Virus record (IMG/VR): IMGVR_UViG_3300029953_000176
Span: 1 to 20,160 of that record
Origin: a virus
Reading direction: 5' to 3' (one strand)
DNA length: 20,160 bases
Numbering within the stretch: the first letter of the stretch is position 1; each line of letters starts with the position of its first letter. The translations under genes were made by a program, and so were the position numbers. A model generated the notes under the pieces. The model saw only the letters and a list, made by a program, of their open reading frames with translations. It was not told where the DNA came from and searched no databases. Below are positions 5,721 to 14,500 of this stretch, piece after piece.

Positions 5721-7007
5721 ATGATTACCAACTTACTAGTTTTGAACAGCAGTTATGTAGGATCCCATGATTTGTGGTGGGCTCATGATCCTGAAGCTGT
5801 TAAGGGTTACAACATTTATCGTGCTTACGAACACCCGTCTAACTGGGAATGTATTCAACAGAGTTGGGCAGGTAATTTCTATCGAGATATGACATCTCTT
5901 CAACAAGTCACATACACTCTCAAACCTGATGATTTTATTGAACAAGGAGAATTGGGACGTTGGGCTTTTAGGATACCAGATATTCCATATGCTACAGTAC
6001 AAGCTGGTAGAGCTGTCATAAGCAATAGTCCGGATGATGTGAGCGTTACTGTAAGTGTAAGCGGCAATGTAGGTGTGGATGGACAAACATTTCGCCCCAT
6101 AAAAGTTGAGGGGTTTGATCGTTCAATTTACATGGAAATGGACAACACCTTAGCGGAAGGGGGAGCTGTGAGTGATACAGCTTTGGTTGATACAGATGAT
6201 GTCAACCATGCTAATTACGCTGGCATAACTCTTTGGCAAGTAACTTACAATAAACTCATTAATTATGTAGATATTTATACCGCTTTAAATCGTGTTTATT
6301 ATACAGTAGTACCGGTGAGTGCAAAAGGAGAGTTACATGCACCTGGGGATCACGGGTCAATGATAAAAAATACTCAAGAGGTAGATCAGATTGATTGGGT
6401 GTTTGAGGAAATGGTACGGCGTAATCAATATTTATTTGAAACAACTGGGGAACCAGCTTATCTTATGTTTCGCAAATGGCGAGGCACTGCTTGCGGCTGT
6501 GTGTACGGCAGTCAACAACCAAAAACAGGATGTAGGGTTTGTTTTGAAACAGGGTTTGTAGGCGGATACATAGGTCCGTATGATTTTCTTTTTGTACCTC
6601 CGGATTCCGCTTTGATGCGTGAGATTACTGAAGGTGGTATCAAAACCACCAGAGACTCTCGTAGTTATTTGACTCGTACCCCAATCGTGCAGAACGGTGA
6701 TTTAATCATACGGCGCAATGGGGATCGCATGACAATCAGCAATGTGGTTTACAAAATGCCGCGAGGTATTATTCTTCAGCAAGATTTCACCGTATCTTTG
6801 CTGTCGCCTGGGGATACTCGTTATTTAATTCCCGTGGTGAATACGGGGCTACCTACGATATTTAATCCTGTGGTTCGCCCCGATCCGCTGGATGGAAAAG
6901 GCGGGGGTGAGCCAGTATTTGATCCACGCACAGTTCCAAATAAAGATTTTGAGAACGTGAATATTCCTATCGGTCGCACAGTGGAATTTGGCAAGATAAC
7001 TTCCTGA
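5721..7007 (+). CDS. Virion structural protein with zinc-binding cysteines
   Basis: The protein has 428 residues. The N-terminus (SHDLWWAHDPEAVKGYNIYR...FYRD) resembles a fibronectin-III-like fold. The middle carries CGC (C258, C260) and CRVC (C271, C274) with FETGFVGGYIGPYDFLF, a zinc knuckle I recall from connector proteins of other myoviruses. A beta-rich C-terminal part follows (NGDLIIRRNGDRMTISNVVY). The ATG overlaps the stop of an 18-codon ORF as ATGA, and TAG directly precedes it, so no longer start exists. There is no clear Shine-Dalgarno. It is probably a neck or tail-completion component. The function is inferred from place and composition; it is sure as a gene, not as a role. Confidence 0.6.
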   Translation: MITNLLVLNSSYVGSHDLWWAHDPEAVKGYNIYRAYEHPSNWECIQQSWAGNFYRDMTSLQQVTYTLKPDDFIEQGELGRWAFRIPDIPYATVQAGRAVISNSPDDVSVTVSVSGNVGVDGQTFRPIKVEGFDRSIYMEMDNTLAEGGAVSDTALVDTDDVNHANYAGITLWQVTYNKLINYVDIYTALNRVYYTVVPVSAKGELHAPGDHGSMIKNTQEVDQIDWVFEEMVRRNQYLFETTGEPAYLMFRKWRGTACGCVYGSQQPKTGCRVCFETGFVGGYIGPYDFLFVPPDSALMREITEGGIKTTRDSRSYLTRTPIVQNGDLIIRRNGDRMTISNVVYKMPRGIILQQDFTVSLLSPGDTRYLIPVVNTGLPTIFNPVVRPDPLDGKGGGEPVFDPRTVPNKDFENVNIPIGRTVEFGKITS

Positions 7008-7068
7008 CTCCTAAACTTTTCGACTTTCTCAGAAATGGCGACTCCGCTTTTATGAGAACGCACAGACA

Positions 7069-7419
7069 TTAAATCAAGTAGTCTTTCATGGGCACTGACA
7101 CGCTCCAGCGCGGTTCCACGCCGAGCCGGACGCACCGCTCAAAGTACTCCGCCTTGGCTTTGTCGTAGTCCAAGCCGTCCTTGGCGTACAGTTTGCGGTA
7201 GTTGTTCTCGGTGTCAAACCCCTCTACGGTGTTGAAGTTCGCTGGGCAAAAGGTGTAGTCATCCAAGGTCAACGGTCGGGCGATCCTTTTCTCAAGGCAC
7301 GCTCGACAGCAGAACTCTCTGGGAAACAGTTTAGCGGCCGCCCAGACTGAGTCGAACACTATGAAGGTGTCGTGTTCTTGACGGCAGTCTTTGCAGGTGT
7401 AATCTCGTTTAGGTCTCAT
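7069..7419 (-). CDS. Minus-strand phage protein with zinc-finger cysteines
   Basis: The protein has 116 residues: CKDC (C9, C12) and CCRAC (C37, C38, C41) followed by LEKRIARPLTLDDYTFCPAN. I recall this pattern, with a preceding VWxxA...P and a C(L/C)xxCLExRxGRxLTxDDF block, from phage and actinobacterial proteins of unknown function. The C-terminal half is charged (YRKLYAKDGLDYDKAKAEYF). It is GC-richer than its neighbours and opposite to the structural operon, the profile of a moron. GGGAG lies directly against the ATG, so initiation spacing is poor. It is convergent with the 5721 gene, with 61 bases between stops and no clear terminator. Confidence 0.65.
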   Translation of the reverse strand: MRPKRDYTCKDCRQEHDTFIVFDSVWAAAKLFPREFCCRACLEKRIARPLTLDDYTFCPANFNTVEGFDTENNYRKLYAKDGLDYDKAKAEYFERCVRLGVEPRWSVSVPMKDYLI

Positions 7420-7445
7420 CTCCCTGATTTTACACCAAAAAGTAA

Positions 7446-7646
7446 CTACGGTAAATCGGCAAGATCCTCTTCGAAGTAAATATCTAGAAGATACATTAGC
7501 GCCTCACCATTATCTCCATCTCCGCCTGATTTAAAGCAAAAATAATCATTATTTTGTGTAAAGTCAATAGCAGCAATATTGCGATAAATTTCCTCACTTC
7601 GTGGATCGTGTGGAATTCCTTTTTCCCAGCGTTCCTTTACAGTCAT
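7446..7646 (-). CDS. Minus-strand small acidic protein (GGDGDNGE family)
   Basis: The protein has 66 residues, with the strongly patterned YFCFKSGGDGDNGEALMYLL then DIYFEEDL. I recall this core (GGDGDNGExLMYxxDxYFE) from short bacterial and phage proteins of unknown function. The N-terminus is charged (MTVKERWEKGIPHDPRSEEI). It lies 26 bases upstream of the 7069-7419 gene on the same strand, so the two form a little unit that is divergent from the structural gene at 7702. A promoter for each direction must lie in 7647-7701, but no clear boxes are seen. Role unknown. Confidence 0.6.
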   Translation of the reverse strand: MTVKERWEKGIPHDPRSEEIYRNIAAIDFTQNNDYFCFKSGGDGDNGEALMYLLDIYFEEDLADLP

Positions 7647-7701
7647 TTTCCCATAATACCATTAAAAATAACTATTGTAAACATTGTAGAGGTACATTCT
7701 C

Positions 7702-8220
7702 ATGACATTTGACGCAGCAGAGTTAGCAAAAACAGCTCGTATATTGGACGAATCGGATAGGCCGAATTCTGACCCAGAACTTCAGAAAATTGTAGGGGAC
7801 CCGGATGATGCGAGAATTTCAACTTTCGCTCAGTTCGCCCCCAATCCCCGAGGTACTCTTCTTCCTAACCCTCTTTCACCTGTTGAAGGAGATGAGATAT
7901 TTTTCGCCTATCTTATTCCTGGAGCTAAGTTTCAATCACATGATGGAAGTCAGTGGATGATTGAAGATTATCCTTGGCAAGGAATGGTGCAGATTACTAA
8001 TGTATGGTACCCGCGGATTAACGCCCAAGTATCTGTATATGATGTTCGAAGATCTATAGAGCAATATGTTGAACCCATACAACAGTTTATTCCACCTCCC
8101 CCTCCTGGAGTTGATTATTCTGCTTTACGTGTAAAGATTGTAGACGGTCCAGAAACCTACGGAGCTGGAGACGAATTGTCTACGGGTAGTAGCAAATCAT
8201 ATGTACCTAGCGGGTGGTAA
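7702..8220 (+). CDS. Probable virion structural protein, 172 residues
   Basis: AGAGGT (about 7687-7692) precedes the ATG. The protein has a charged start (MTFDAAELAKTARILDESDR), a Pro-rich loop, a beta-rich centre (GDEIFFAYLIPGAKFQSHDG, MVQITNVWYPRINAQVSVYD), then a poly-proline segment (IPPPPPGVDYS) and a Gly/Ser-rich end. The centre looks like a short tail-completion or neck protein, and the place between two large structural genes fits. No family is recognised. It is a firm gene with an inferred role. Confidence 0.5.
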   Translation: MTFDAAELAKTARILDESDRPNSDPELQKIVGDPDDARISTFAQFAPNPRGTLLPNPLSPVEGDEIFFAYLIPGAKFQSHDGSQWMIEDYPWQGMVQITNVWYPRINAQVSVYDVRRSIEQYVEPIQQFIPPPPPGVDYSALRVKIVDGPETYGAGDELSTGSSKSYVPSGW

Positions 8221-8235
8221 AGGTCATAAATCACG

Positions 8236-8424
8236 ATGATAGTTTATTGTCAGACAAACACCTGTAGTGAAGCACACTGTGCCCATATTAGTCAGGCGAA
8301 AAAAGGTCATGGCCTCGGCCGAAAACATTCACCTGAATCAGAGCGTATGCGTATAGCTAGAAGCCTGTACTGGGCTCGTAAAAAGGGGGTCAAAGGATTA
8401 AGTCCTTTGTTTTCATATAGTTGA
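8236..8424 (+). CDS. Stand-alone NUMOD3-like ORF
   Basis: The product has 62 residues. The C-terminal half GLGRKHSPESERMRIARSLY matches the NUMOD3 DNA-binding motif (G(K/R)xHSxExxxxI), usually found in GIY-YIG or HNH homing endonucleases. The N-terminus is Cys/His-rich (CQTNTCSEAHCAH) and could bind metal. No nuclease domain is present in any frame of the gap, so this is either a cut-down remnant or a small DNA-binding protein. AAAGGT (8218-8223) lies 12 bases upstream, and the gene is squeezed between two structural genes. Confidence 0.5.
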   Translation: MIVYCQTNTCSEAHCAHISQAKKGHGLGRKHSPESERMRIARSLYWARKKGVKGLSPLFSYS

Positions 8425-8452
8425 TTTATCGGGGGCCAATCTTGTAAATTAT

Positions 8453-10372
8453 TTGCGGCGGATCATAGAGGAAGCTGTCTCTAAAAATCCCAGATTCAAA
8501 CAGACTTTGGGAAATGTGACATTCGTTGCAAATACACGTATTGCGTGGAATGATGTTCAAGTTACATTCACCAACATAACTACTTCAGGCACGAGACTTT
8601 CGCCTGATTATTTTATGTGTACCCAAATTGGTCGAGCCATTCTCGCTAAGGTGGGAGACAAAGATGGGCAATTCATCGAATGGACTAGAGAAACAGATAA
8701 AACTCGTCTAACTCCCGATGCTGGTGTTTACTATATCAATGTAGATTTTTTTGATGACCAGACCAGGGATTTGGGGCTCACGGTACAAAAATATCGATGG
8801 ATTGAAGGAAAGCTAAAACAGGCTCAAGGGTCTATTGTATATTTTGCTCCCGGCATTGATGTAACCACAATATCAATGTCAGATGCTGCTACATCTCTTC
8901 CGGTACAGTTTACCGGCTTCAACCAAAGTTTAGGAGCATTTGCTTATTTACTCAATCCTACTCAAACTCTGGTTTGTACTTACATAAGCGGTCCAAACAC
9001 CGGTCAGCGTCTAGCTCCTCTTACAGAGTATTGGTACGAGCATCCTCAAAGTGTATCTGTAGTCTCTTCTACAACCGATGGAAATGAACTTATTAATATT
9101 CCCAATCCTTACATTTCTGTAACCTTTACGGATCAAAATGGATACGAGTTACGGCAGGGAATTGATTACAATTTTCAAGGGGATCAATGGATTACTCTCT
9201 CGTCTCTATATCCGCTCGGGACTACAATCACAGCCAACATGATAGTGAAACAGAATCCTTACTATACCACCGGTACAATGCCAGAAAATATTCTGCAAGT
9301 AAATATGACAGGCACTGAAACTTTAGCTCCGGATCAAGTGTTTATTCATACCCCAGCTGGCACATTCACAAATCCAATTGTTAACTCCGATGGCACACTT
9401 ACTATTCCTCAACTGCTAACACCCGGGGACTGGCTACGCTGGGAAGTCAGAGTTAATTCCGGTCAGCAGAAAGCGGTGGCTAAAAAATTGGAATTGAATA
9501 GTTTGACTTTAGTGAATCCTTTAAGTATTACATACACCAAGACCGGGGCTAATGGTACAACATACCCTATAACAGCTGCCCAAGTAGCCACTGCGGACGA
9601 TACAGAGCTTGTGGGCGTGAAACAAACATCCGCAGGGGTTCCACAGCCCTTCAATTCCACTATCGCCCCTATAACAGCTACTTTGATTTATGACAATGTA
9701 TTAACCGTAACAGCGAATAATACATTTCAAGCTGGTGATATGGTGTTATTGGGTGCAACAAAAGAGCGATTTTTGAACGGAAGCGTGGTTACGGTACTGG
9801 CTTCTGGACTATCTGATACTCAATTTACAGCCAATTTTACATGGAACAACTATGTAAATACCACAGATACAGGCACAGCATGGGGACAACGAAAGCTAAT
9901 ATTGCCTGGTTTAAGACTGGCTATAGGTGACAATGTAGTGGTAGGAGACCAATGTGCAATTATAGTAAGTCCAACTTTAACAGAGACTTATGAAGTATTT
10001 GGTTCCAAGGAAAACCTCTCCTTCACGTTGGAAGTTAAAGCAAATGACATGCAAACAGCTTCTGATCTCTCGGAGATGTTAAAACGGGAACTTTTGATTT
10101 ATAGTCGCACTAACACTGAAGCGGATGGATTGACTATTTTTGAAATTACCAGAAGTTTTATTGGTCAGGCTCGTGATCTCAGCGCCACAGCTCCTAGTTA
10201 CGTATTTTCAGTTTCAGTAACCGCTTCAGCAGATTGGAAAGTCTATGTACCTTTAGTTACACGACTGGCTAGTCTGGAAATTGTTGGCATTCCATACGCA
10301 AGCACTAAACTCCATCTTAATCCTCGTTTAGCCGCTTTTGGGAATATGGTTTTTATCCCTGCATACAGTTAA
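8453..10372 (+). CDS. Large virion structural protein, probably tail or neck
   Basis: The protein has 639 residues from TTG 8453. The N-terminus RRIIEEAVSKNPRFKQTLGNVTFVANTRIAWN-type sequence leads into a beta-rich protein. Residues about 265-330 (LQVNMTGTETLAPDQV, TLTIPQLLTPGDWLRW) and 405-480 (TALIYDNVLTVTANNTFQAG...) look like inserted immunoglobulin-like domains. The C-terminal part has a helical piece (ASDLSEMLKRELLIYSRT) and a final beta segment (SVTASADWKVYVPLV). TTG 8453 has no binding site. GGGGG at 8431-8435 is ideally placed for GTA 8444, which would give VNYLRRIIEEA. It lies between the connector-like genes and the sheath, so a structural role is likely, but no named family was recognised. 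Confidence 0.6.
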   Translation: MRRIIEEAVSKNPRFKQTLGNVTFVANTRIAWNDVQVTFTNITTSGTRLSPDYFMCTQIGRAILAKVGDKDGQFIEWTRETDKTRLTPDAGVYYINVDFFDDQTRDLGLTVQKYRWIEGKLKQAQGSIVYFAPGIDVTTISMSDAATSLPVQFTGFNQSLGAFAYLLNPTQTLVCTYISGPNTGQRLAPLTEYWYEHPQSVSVVSSTTDGNELINIPNPYISVTFTDQNGYELRQGIDYNFQGDQWITLSSLYPLGTTITANMIVKQNPYYTTGTMPENILQVNMTGTETLAPDQVFIHTPAGTFTNPIVNSDGTLTIPQLLTPGDWLRWEVRVNSGQQKAVAKKLELNSLTLVNPLSITYTKTGANGTTYPITAAQVATADDTELVGVKQTSAGVPQPFNSTIAPITATLIYDNVLTVTANNTFQAGDMVLLGATKERFLNGSVVTVLASGLSDTQFTANFTWNNYVNTTDTGTAWGQRKLILPGLRLAIGDNVVVGDQCAIIVSPTLTETYEVFGSKENLSFTLEVKANDMQTASDLSEMLKRELLIYSRTNTEADGLTIFEITRSFIGQARDLSATAPSYVFSVSVTASADWKVYVPLVTRLASLEIVGIPYASTKLHLNPRLAAFGNMVFIPAYS

Positions 10373-10763
10373 ATCGTCTTCAAAACTCTATACAGAGGGT
10401 AATTATATCGCTATTTATGAGTTTTTGTGCCTAACCGAATCCTGCGGAGTGGTTACTGAACATATTTGTTCTATGGGGGATCGCCCAGATACTATTCCCT
10501 GTTCTAAATGTGGTGGTTTGACAGAACAAAAAGTATCACAAATCGCTGTGCTTACAGGAAATATGTCCAACCCATCCTTAGATGTAGCAATTGGTAAAGA
10601 TGCCGCCGAACGCTGGGGAATCATTCATGATCGAGCGGCAGTTAAAGACAAAATCCGAAAAGAAAGTGGTAAACAAATCTTAGCCAAAGTGGACGGAAAG
10701 TATGAACCAAGCACTAAAACTAGGTTGGATTTTGTTAGTACACCAGAACCTTTGGATGATTAA
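10338..10763 (+). CDS. FmdB-type zinc-ribbon protein
   Basis: The product carries the FmdB/Zn_ribbon_8 pattern: IYEFLCLTESCG (two Cys) then PCSKCGGLTEQKV (CxxC). The C-terminal part is charged and ends TPEPLDD. The only canonical start that keeps the whole ribbon is ATG 10338, inside the preceding gene and with no binding site. It would add 23 residues that shadow that gene's end. A good Shine-Dalgarno (AGAGGG 10394-10399) lies 7 bases before ATC 10407, exactly where family members (MPIYEF...) begin. Translation probably starts there, giving 119 residues. Zinc ribbons of this family sit among structural genes in many phages; their job there is unknown. Confidence 0.65.
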   Translation: MGIWFLSLHTVKSSSKLYTEGNYIAIYEFLCLTESCGVVTEHICSMGDRPDTIPCSKCGGLTEQKVSQIAVLTGNMSNPSLDVAIGKDAAERWGIIHDRAAVKDKIRKESGKQILAKVDGKYEPSTKTRLDFVSTPEPLDD

Positions 10764-10764
10764 T

Positions 10765-11556
10765 ATGGGTGGAAAAAATAGAATAGATATAACAGGACAA
10801 AGATTTGATCGTATTTTGGTTCTTAGTTATAACTCAACTAAAAATAAAATAACTTATTGGAATTGTATTTGTGACTGCGGTAAAGAGAAACTTATTAGTG
10901 GAGCATCTCTTCGCAACAGATGCACACGTAGTTGCGGATGTCTTGCTCATGAAATCAGGATAATGAAAGGTAAGAAGACTAAAAAGAAATGGGTAGATAT
11001 AACAGGACAAAGATTTGGTAAATTAGTAGTTCTTGGATATACCGATGATCGTAAGAGAGGCTATGCTATTTGGCGTGTTCAATGCGATTGTGGAAGTCCA
11101 GAGAAAACTTATTGTACGGCATCTTTGACGAGTCGAAAACATCCAACTAGAAGTTGTGGTTGTTTATGGCGTAAACCGTTAGGAGAGGCTTGTAGATTGC
11201 GCGTGCTTAGAGGATATAAAAGAAACGCAAAAACACGATCGCATATTTGGGGGCTAACGGATGAACAGTTTTTTATACTTATTCAACAAAACTGTCATTA
11301 TTGTGGTATGTCTCCATCCAATACGAGTTATGAAAAAGAAAGTAATGGACCTTATATCTACAATGGAATTGATCGTAAAAATGGCACTCTTGGATATTTT
11401 TTAGAGAACTGTGTTCCTTGTTGTAGACCCTGTAATTGGGCTAAAAGACATATGTCATATGATGAGTTTATGGCTTATTTACAACAACTTGTTCAATATC
11501 ATAATGAAAAACAGACTTTTACTACCTTAAATAGAATGGCAGCAATCAGTTATTAG
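10765..11556 (+). CDS. HNH homing endonuclease with two zinc modules
   Basis: The protein has 263 residues. Two copies of a module begin DITGQRF (residues 8-60 and 78-133) with C.CDCG ... RSCGCL cysteines, a pattern common at the N-terminus of phage HNH endonucleases. A 24-bp stretch at 10784-10807 recurs exactly at 10994-11017, so the module duplicated recently or was conserved at DNA level. The HNH part follows: CHYCG (C177, C180), NGIDRKNG, NCVPCCRPCNWAKRHM. It would nick or cut a tail-gene allele lacking the insertion. The start ATG 10765 is one base after the previous stop; an upstream ATG at 10702 lies inside the zinc-ribbon gene. The stop overlaps the sheath gene's binding site. Confidence 0.75.
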   Translation: MGGKNRIDITGQRFDRILVLSYNSTKNKITYWNCICDCGKEKLISGASLRNRCTRSCGCLAHEIRIMKGKKTKKKWVDITGQRFGKLVVLGYTDDRKRGYAIWRVQCDCGSPEKTYCTASLTSRKHPTRSCGCLWRKPLGEACRLRVLRGYKRNAKTRSHIWGLTDEQFFILIQQNCHYCGMSPSNTSYEKESNGPYIYNGIDRKNGTLGYFLENCVPCCRPCNWAKRHMSYDEFMAYLQQLVQYHNEKQTFTTLNRMAAISY

Positions 11557-11567
11557 GAGATATTATT

Positions 11568-14500
11568 ATGGCCTTGTTTAGTTCATATGCCGCACCCGGA
11601 GTTTTTACATTTGAGCAGTTCATTGCTCAAGCAGCAACAGCTAATGTAGCAGTTAGAATTCCTGTATTTATTGGTGAAGGTCAACAATTTTTCACCTTCA
11701 ATAACGTGGAATTGTTCCGTGGGTCTTCATCAGTTGCAGATGACCAATCAGTGAATGAAAATATTTCCGATCAATGCGCTTCGGGGTTGACTCAAAGTTT
11801 CCAAACCACATTTTACCCAGTGGTAGATGGCTCTGGAAAAGGTATTACCACAAATAACCCAGCCTTAATTCAATGTCAAGCCGTTTATTCCAACGGTAAT
11901 GTGGTTCCTGTCACTGTAATTTCACTCGTTGGAGCAACCGGACAATTTGTAACTCAAGATATCATCCCTGCTGGTACTGATTTAACAATCTCATACTATT
12001 TCAAACGCGGTGATACTTATATCCAACAAGAAAATGATACTTTTCAAGTACCACAATACGCCGTACAAACTGTAGCTGGTGGACCAAGTGGGTCACCCGC
12101 TGGTACAGGTTCCATAACTCTTAGTTTAACAAAACCAGGTGCTACAGGTAATTTAGTTACACTTCAATTTATTAACAGCGGCAAGAATATACCCGACGCT
12201 CAAGCAGTAATAGGTGCGGGGACCGATGCAATCACAATTGATATTAGTGGCCCCACAGGTCAATATTTTGGTGGAATCCGTACCTTACAATCTCTCTACA
12301 ATTTAGTAAACCTTGGAAATATTCCTACTTTGGATGGTGGGTATTTAACTTCTGGTTCCATTACTGGTGACCCATCAGCTCAATTAACAGTATCAACAGG
12401 TGCAACGCCATTCGCGGGCGGTGTGGGTCAAGGCAGTAACACAGTCTTCCAAGTACAAAATATTCCAATTACAGATGGGACAAATGGTGGAATTGTTACC
12501 ACAACTCCAACAAATGTAATCGCCATGGTAAACGGAAATCCAGTTACAGTATCCGCAGTTAACGGTGCTCAAGGTCTTGTAACTCTTGCTAGTAGTGTAG
12601 CTTACGGTCAGACTCTTACATTCACTTATTACACCAATACTTGGCAAAATACTTATGATCTTCTCCCTAGCGCAAATGTAGCCAGCATTACTCAAATTGG
12701 TTTAGGTCCAAACACTAGTACATACAACCTTGATGTTGATTTTAGTTTGGGTGTAGCTTATGACAGATTGGGCAATCCTGTAGCTAATACGGTAAACTGG
12801 GGTAATAATGTCAGCACTGTGTTGGGTACGGATAATACAGGTGATACGCCGTTCAGTCCAGCGGAAGTTCTTACAACCTCGGTCGATGAAGTTGTGTGGC
12901 TCCGACTTTTGTCTGGCGCTGTAAATGGTAAAAATGCTGTATTCACTTTACCGGATACACCAACTACTGGAAGTGGAAATGCAACACCAACTAATAATCC
13001 AAATTTGGTAACTGTATACGTTGGCGTAAATCCATTGGTAGCTTTCCAGAGTGGGGCTGTTACAGTAGCCGCAGTGAATGGCTTGGCTCAACAAGTAACT
13101 TTATATAATCCTCCCCCAGCTGGCACCAATGTGTACGCATCTTACTATCGCAATACTTTAGAAGATCAAGAGTACACTCTTACTGTAGTGCAACCAGGAT
13201 TTTCCGGGTTCGGCACATATGTAATTCAAGATAACTTGAATCGTTATATGCCCCTGGTAACTTTTAATGCTGGATCATCTTCTGTAACTCAAGAAGGGGC
13301 ATTCGCGGCTACTGGGATCGTGTACCCATTCAATTTCTCTGACGCAGTAGATGATAATGGGTCTCCAACTGAAACAGTAACTCTTACTTTCAACAATGAT
13401 GGCAATGCTACTGTGATTGGAGCATCACAGGCCACCCTTACAATTCCATTCGCATCAGGCTCTTTGACATTTGTTGCTAGCACAACAGGGGTGGGGGGAA
13501 ATGATGTTCAAATTGCAATTGATACAACTACAATTAATCCTCAACCAGTCGTAGTTCAGGGGAATTTAGTTACAATCTATGCCTTTTGGAACGGAACTCT
13601 AAATACTTCTGCTCAAATTGCTAGTTATTTTCCATCCGCTGAAACTACAAATGGTGGACAAATCACAGCTTTATCCCCCAGTGGATCGCCCAGAGTTACC
13701 GCGGCAACTAGTTTGACGGGTGGACAAAATGCTACCACAACTCCTGTGACTCATAGTTATACAGTTACATCTAATTTAGCCACGGGCACAGGTACGGGCG
13801 GAAGTAACATCGGGTACTTAGACCAAACCTATATTGATTTGGTTACAGGTTTCCGTGTAACAATCGTCAATCCAGCAGACCATGTAGCTTACGGAATTAC
13901 ATCACTGCCTCAGAGTTACAACTTTGTACCGGGAGACAGGCTGGTATTCAATGTAAACACCCCAGCTACGGGGAGTTCTCCAACATCCGCTACCTCTCTG
14001 CAACAACGTTATACTGGTACCCCTAGTGTACCGCCTTGTCAATCAAATAATGAAGTGGCAATTTTTGGTTGTACAACAAAAGTAACCAGTACATTTGGTT
14101 CAACAGCAGGAGATTCAGTAATTGTTACCACAGTAAGAGGAAGCGGCAACGAGCCCGCCATCGGAACTTACTATTATGTAAGTTACACAACAAATAAGGT
14201 AGCATCTGATTATGCTTGCAAAATTTACACCAATCCTTCAGATGCTTACGCCGCTTACGGACAACCAAGCACGATCAATCGTCTGTCTTTAGGTATTCAA
14301 CTAGCAGCGCTGAATGGTATGCAGACCTTCGGAGCCATTCAAGTACCTGTTCAACAGGGAACCAATCTCGCTTCTAGTGCTGATTACATCGCTGCTTTGC
14401 AACAACTCAAAAGTAATTTACCAGGGTTCAATACCAAGGCGAATGTTGTAGTGCCTTTGTCCAACGACCCAGTGGTACACCAAGCCCTCAGCAATCAATT

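Noticed and set aside
5736-6086. Minus-strand ORF opposite the 5721 structural gene
   Set aside because: It lies fully inside a well-formed + strand gene, has no RBS, and its protein lacks any family pattern. It is a shadow.
7647-7701. Divergent promoter between the minus-strand pair and the 7702 gene
   Set aside because: A promoter is expected, but no -35/-10 pair with proper spacing could be made out in the 55 bases.
8221-8452. Group I intron around the NUMOD3-like ORF
   Set aside because: The flanking ORFs do not join into one protein and no intron core pairing was recognised.
12393-12695. Minus-strand ORF of 100 codons within the sheath gene
   Set aside because: Antisense shadow of the beta-rich sheath repeats; Cys-rich and without a start signal.
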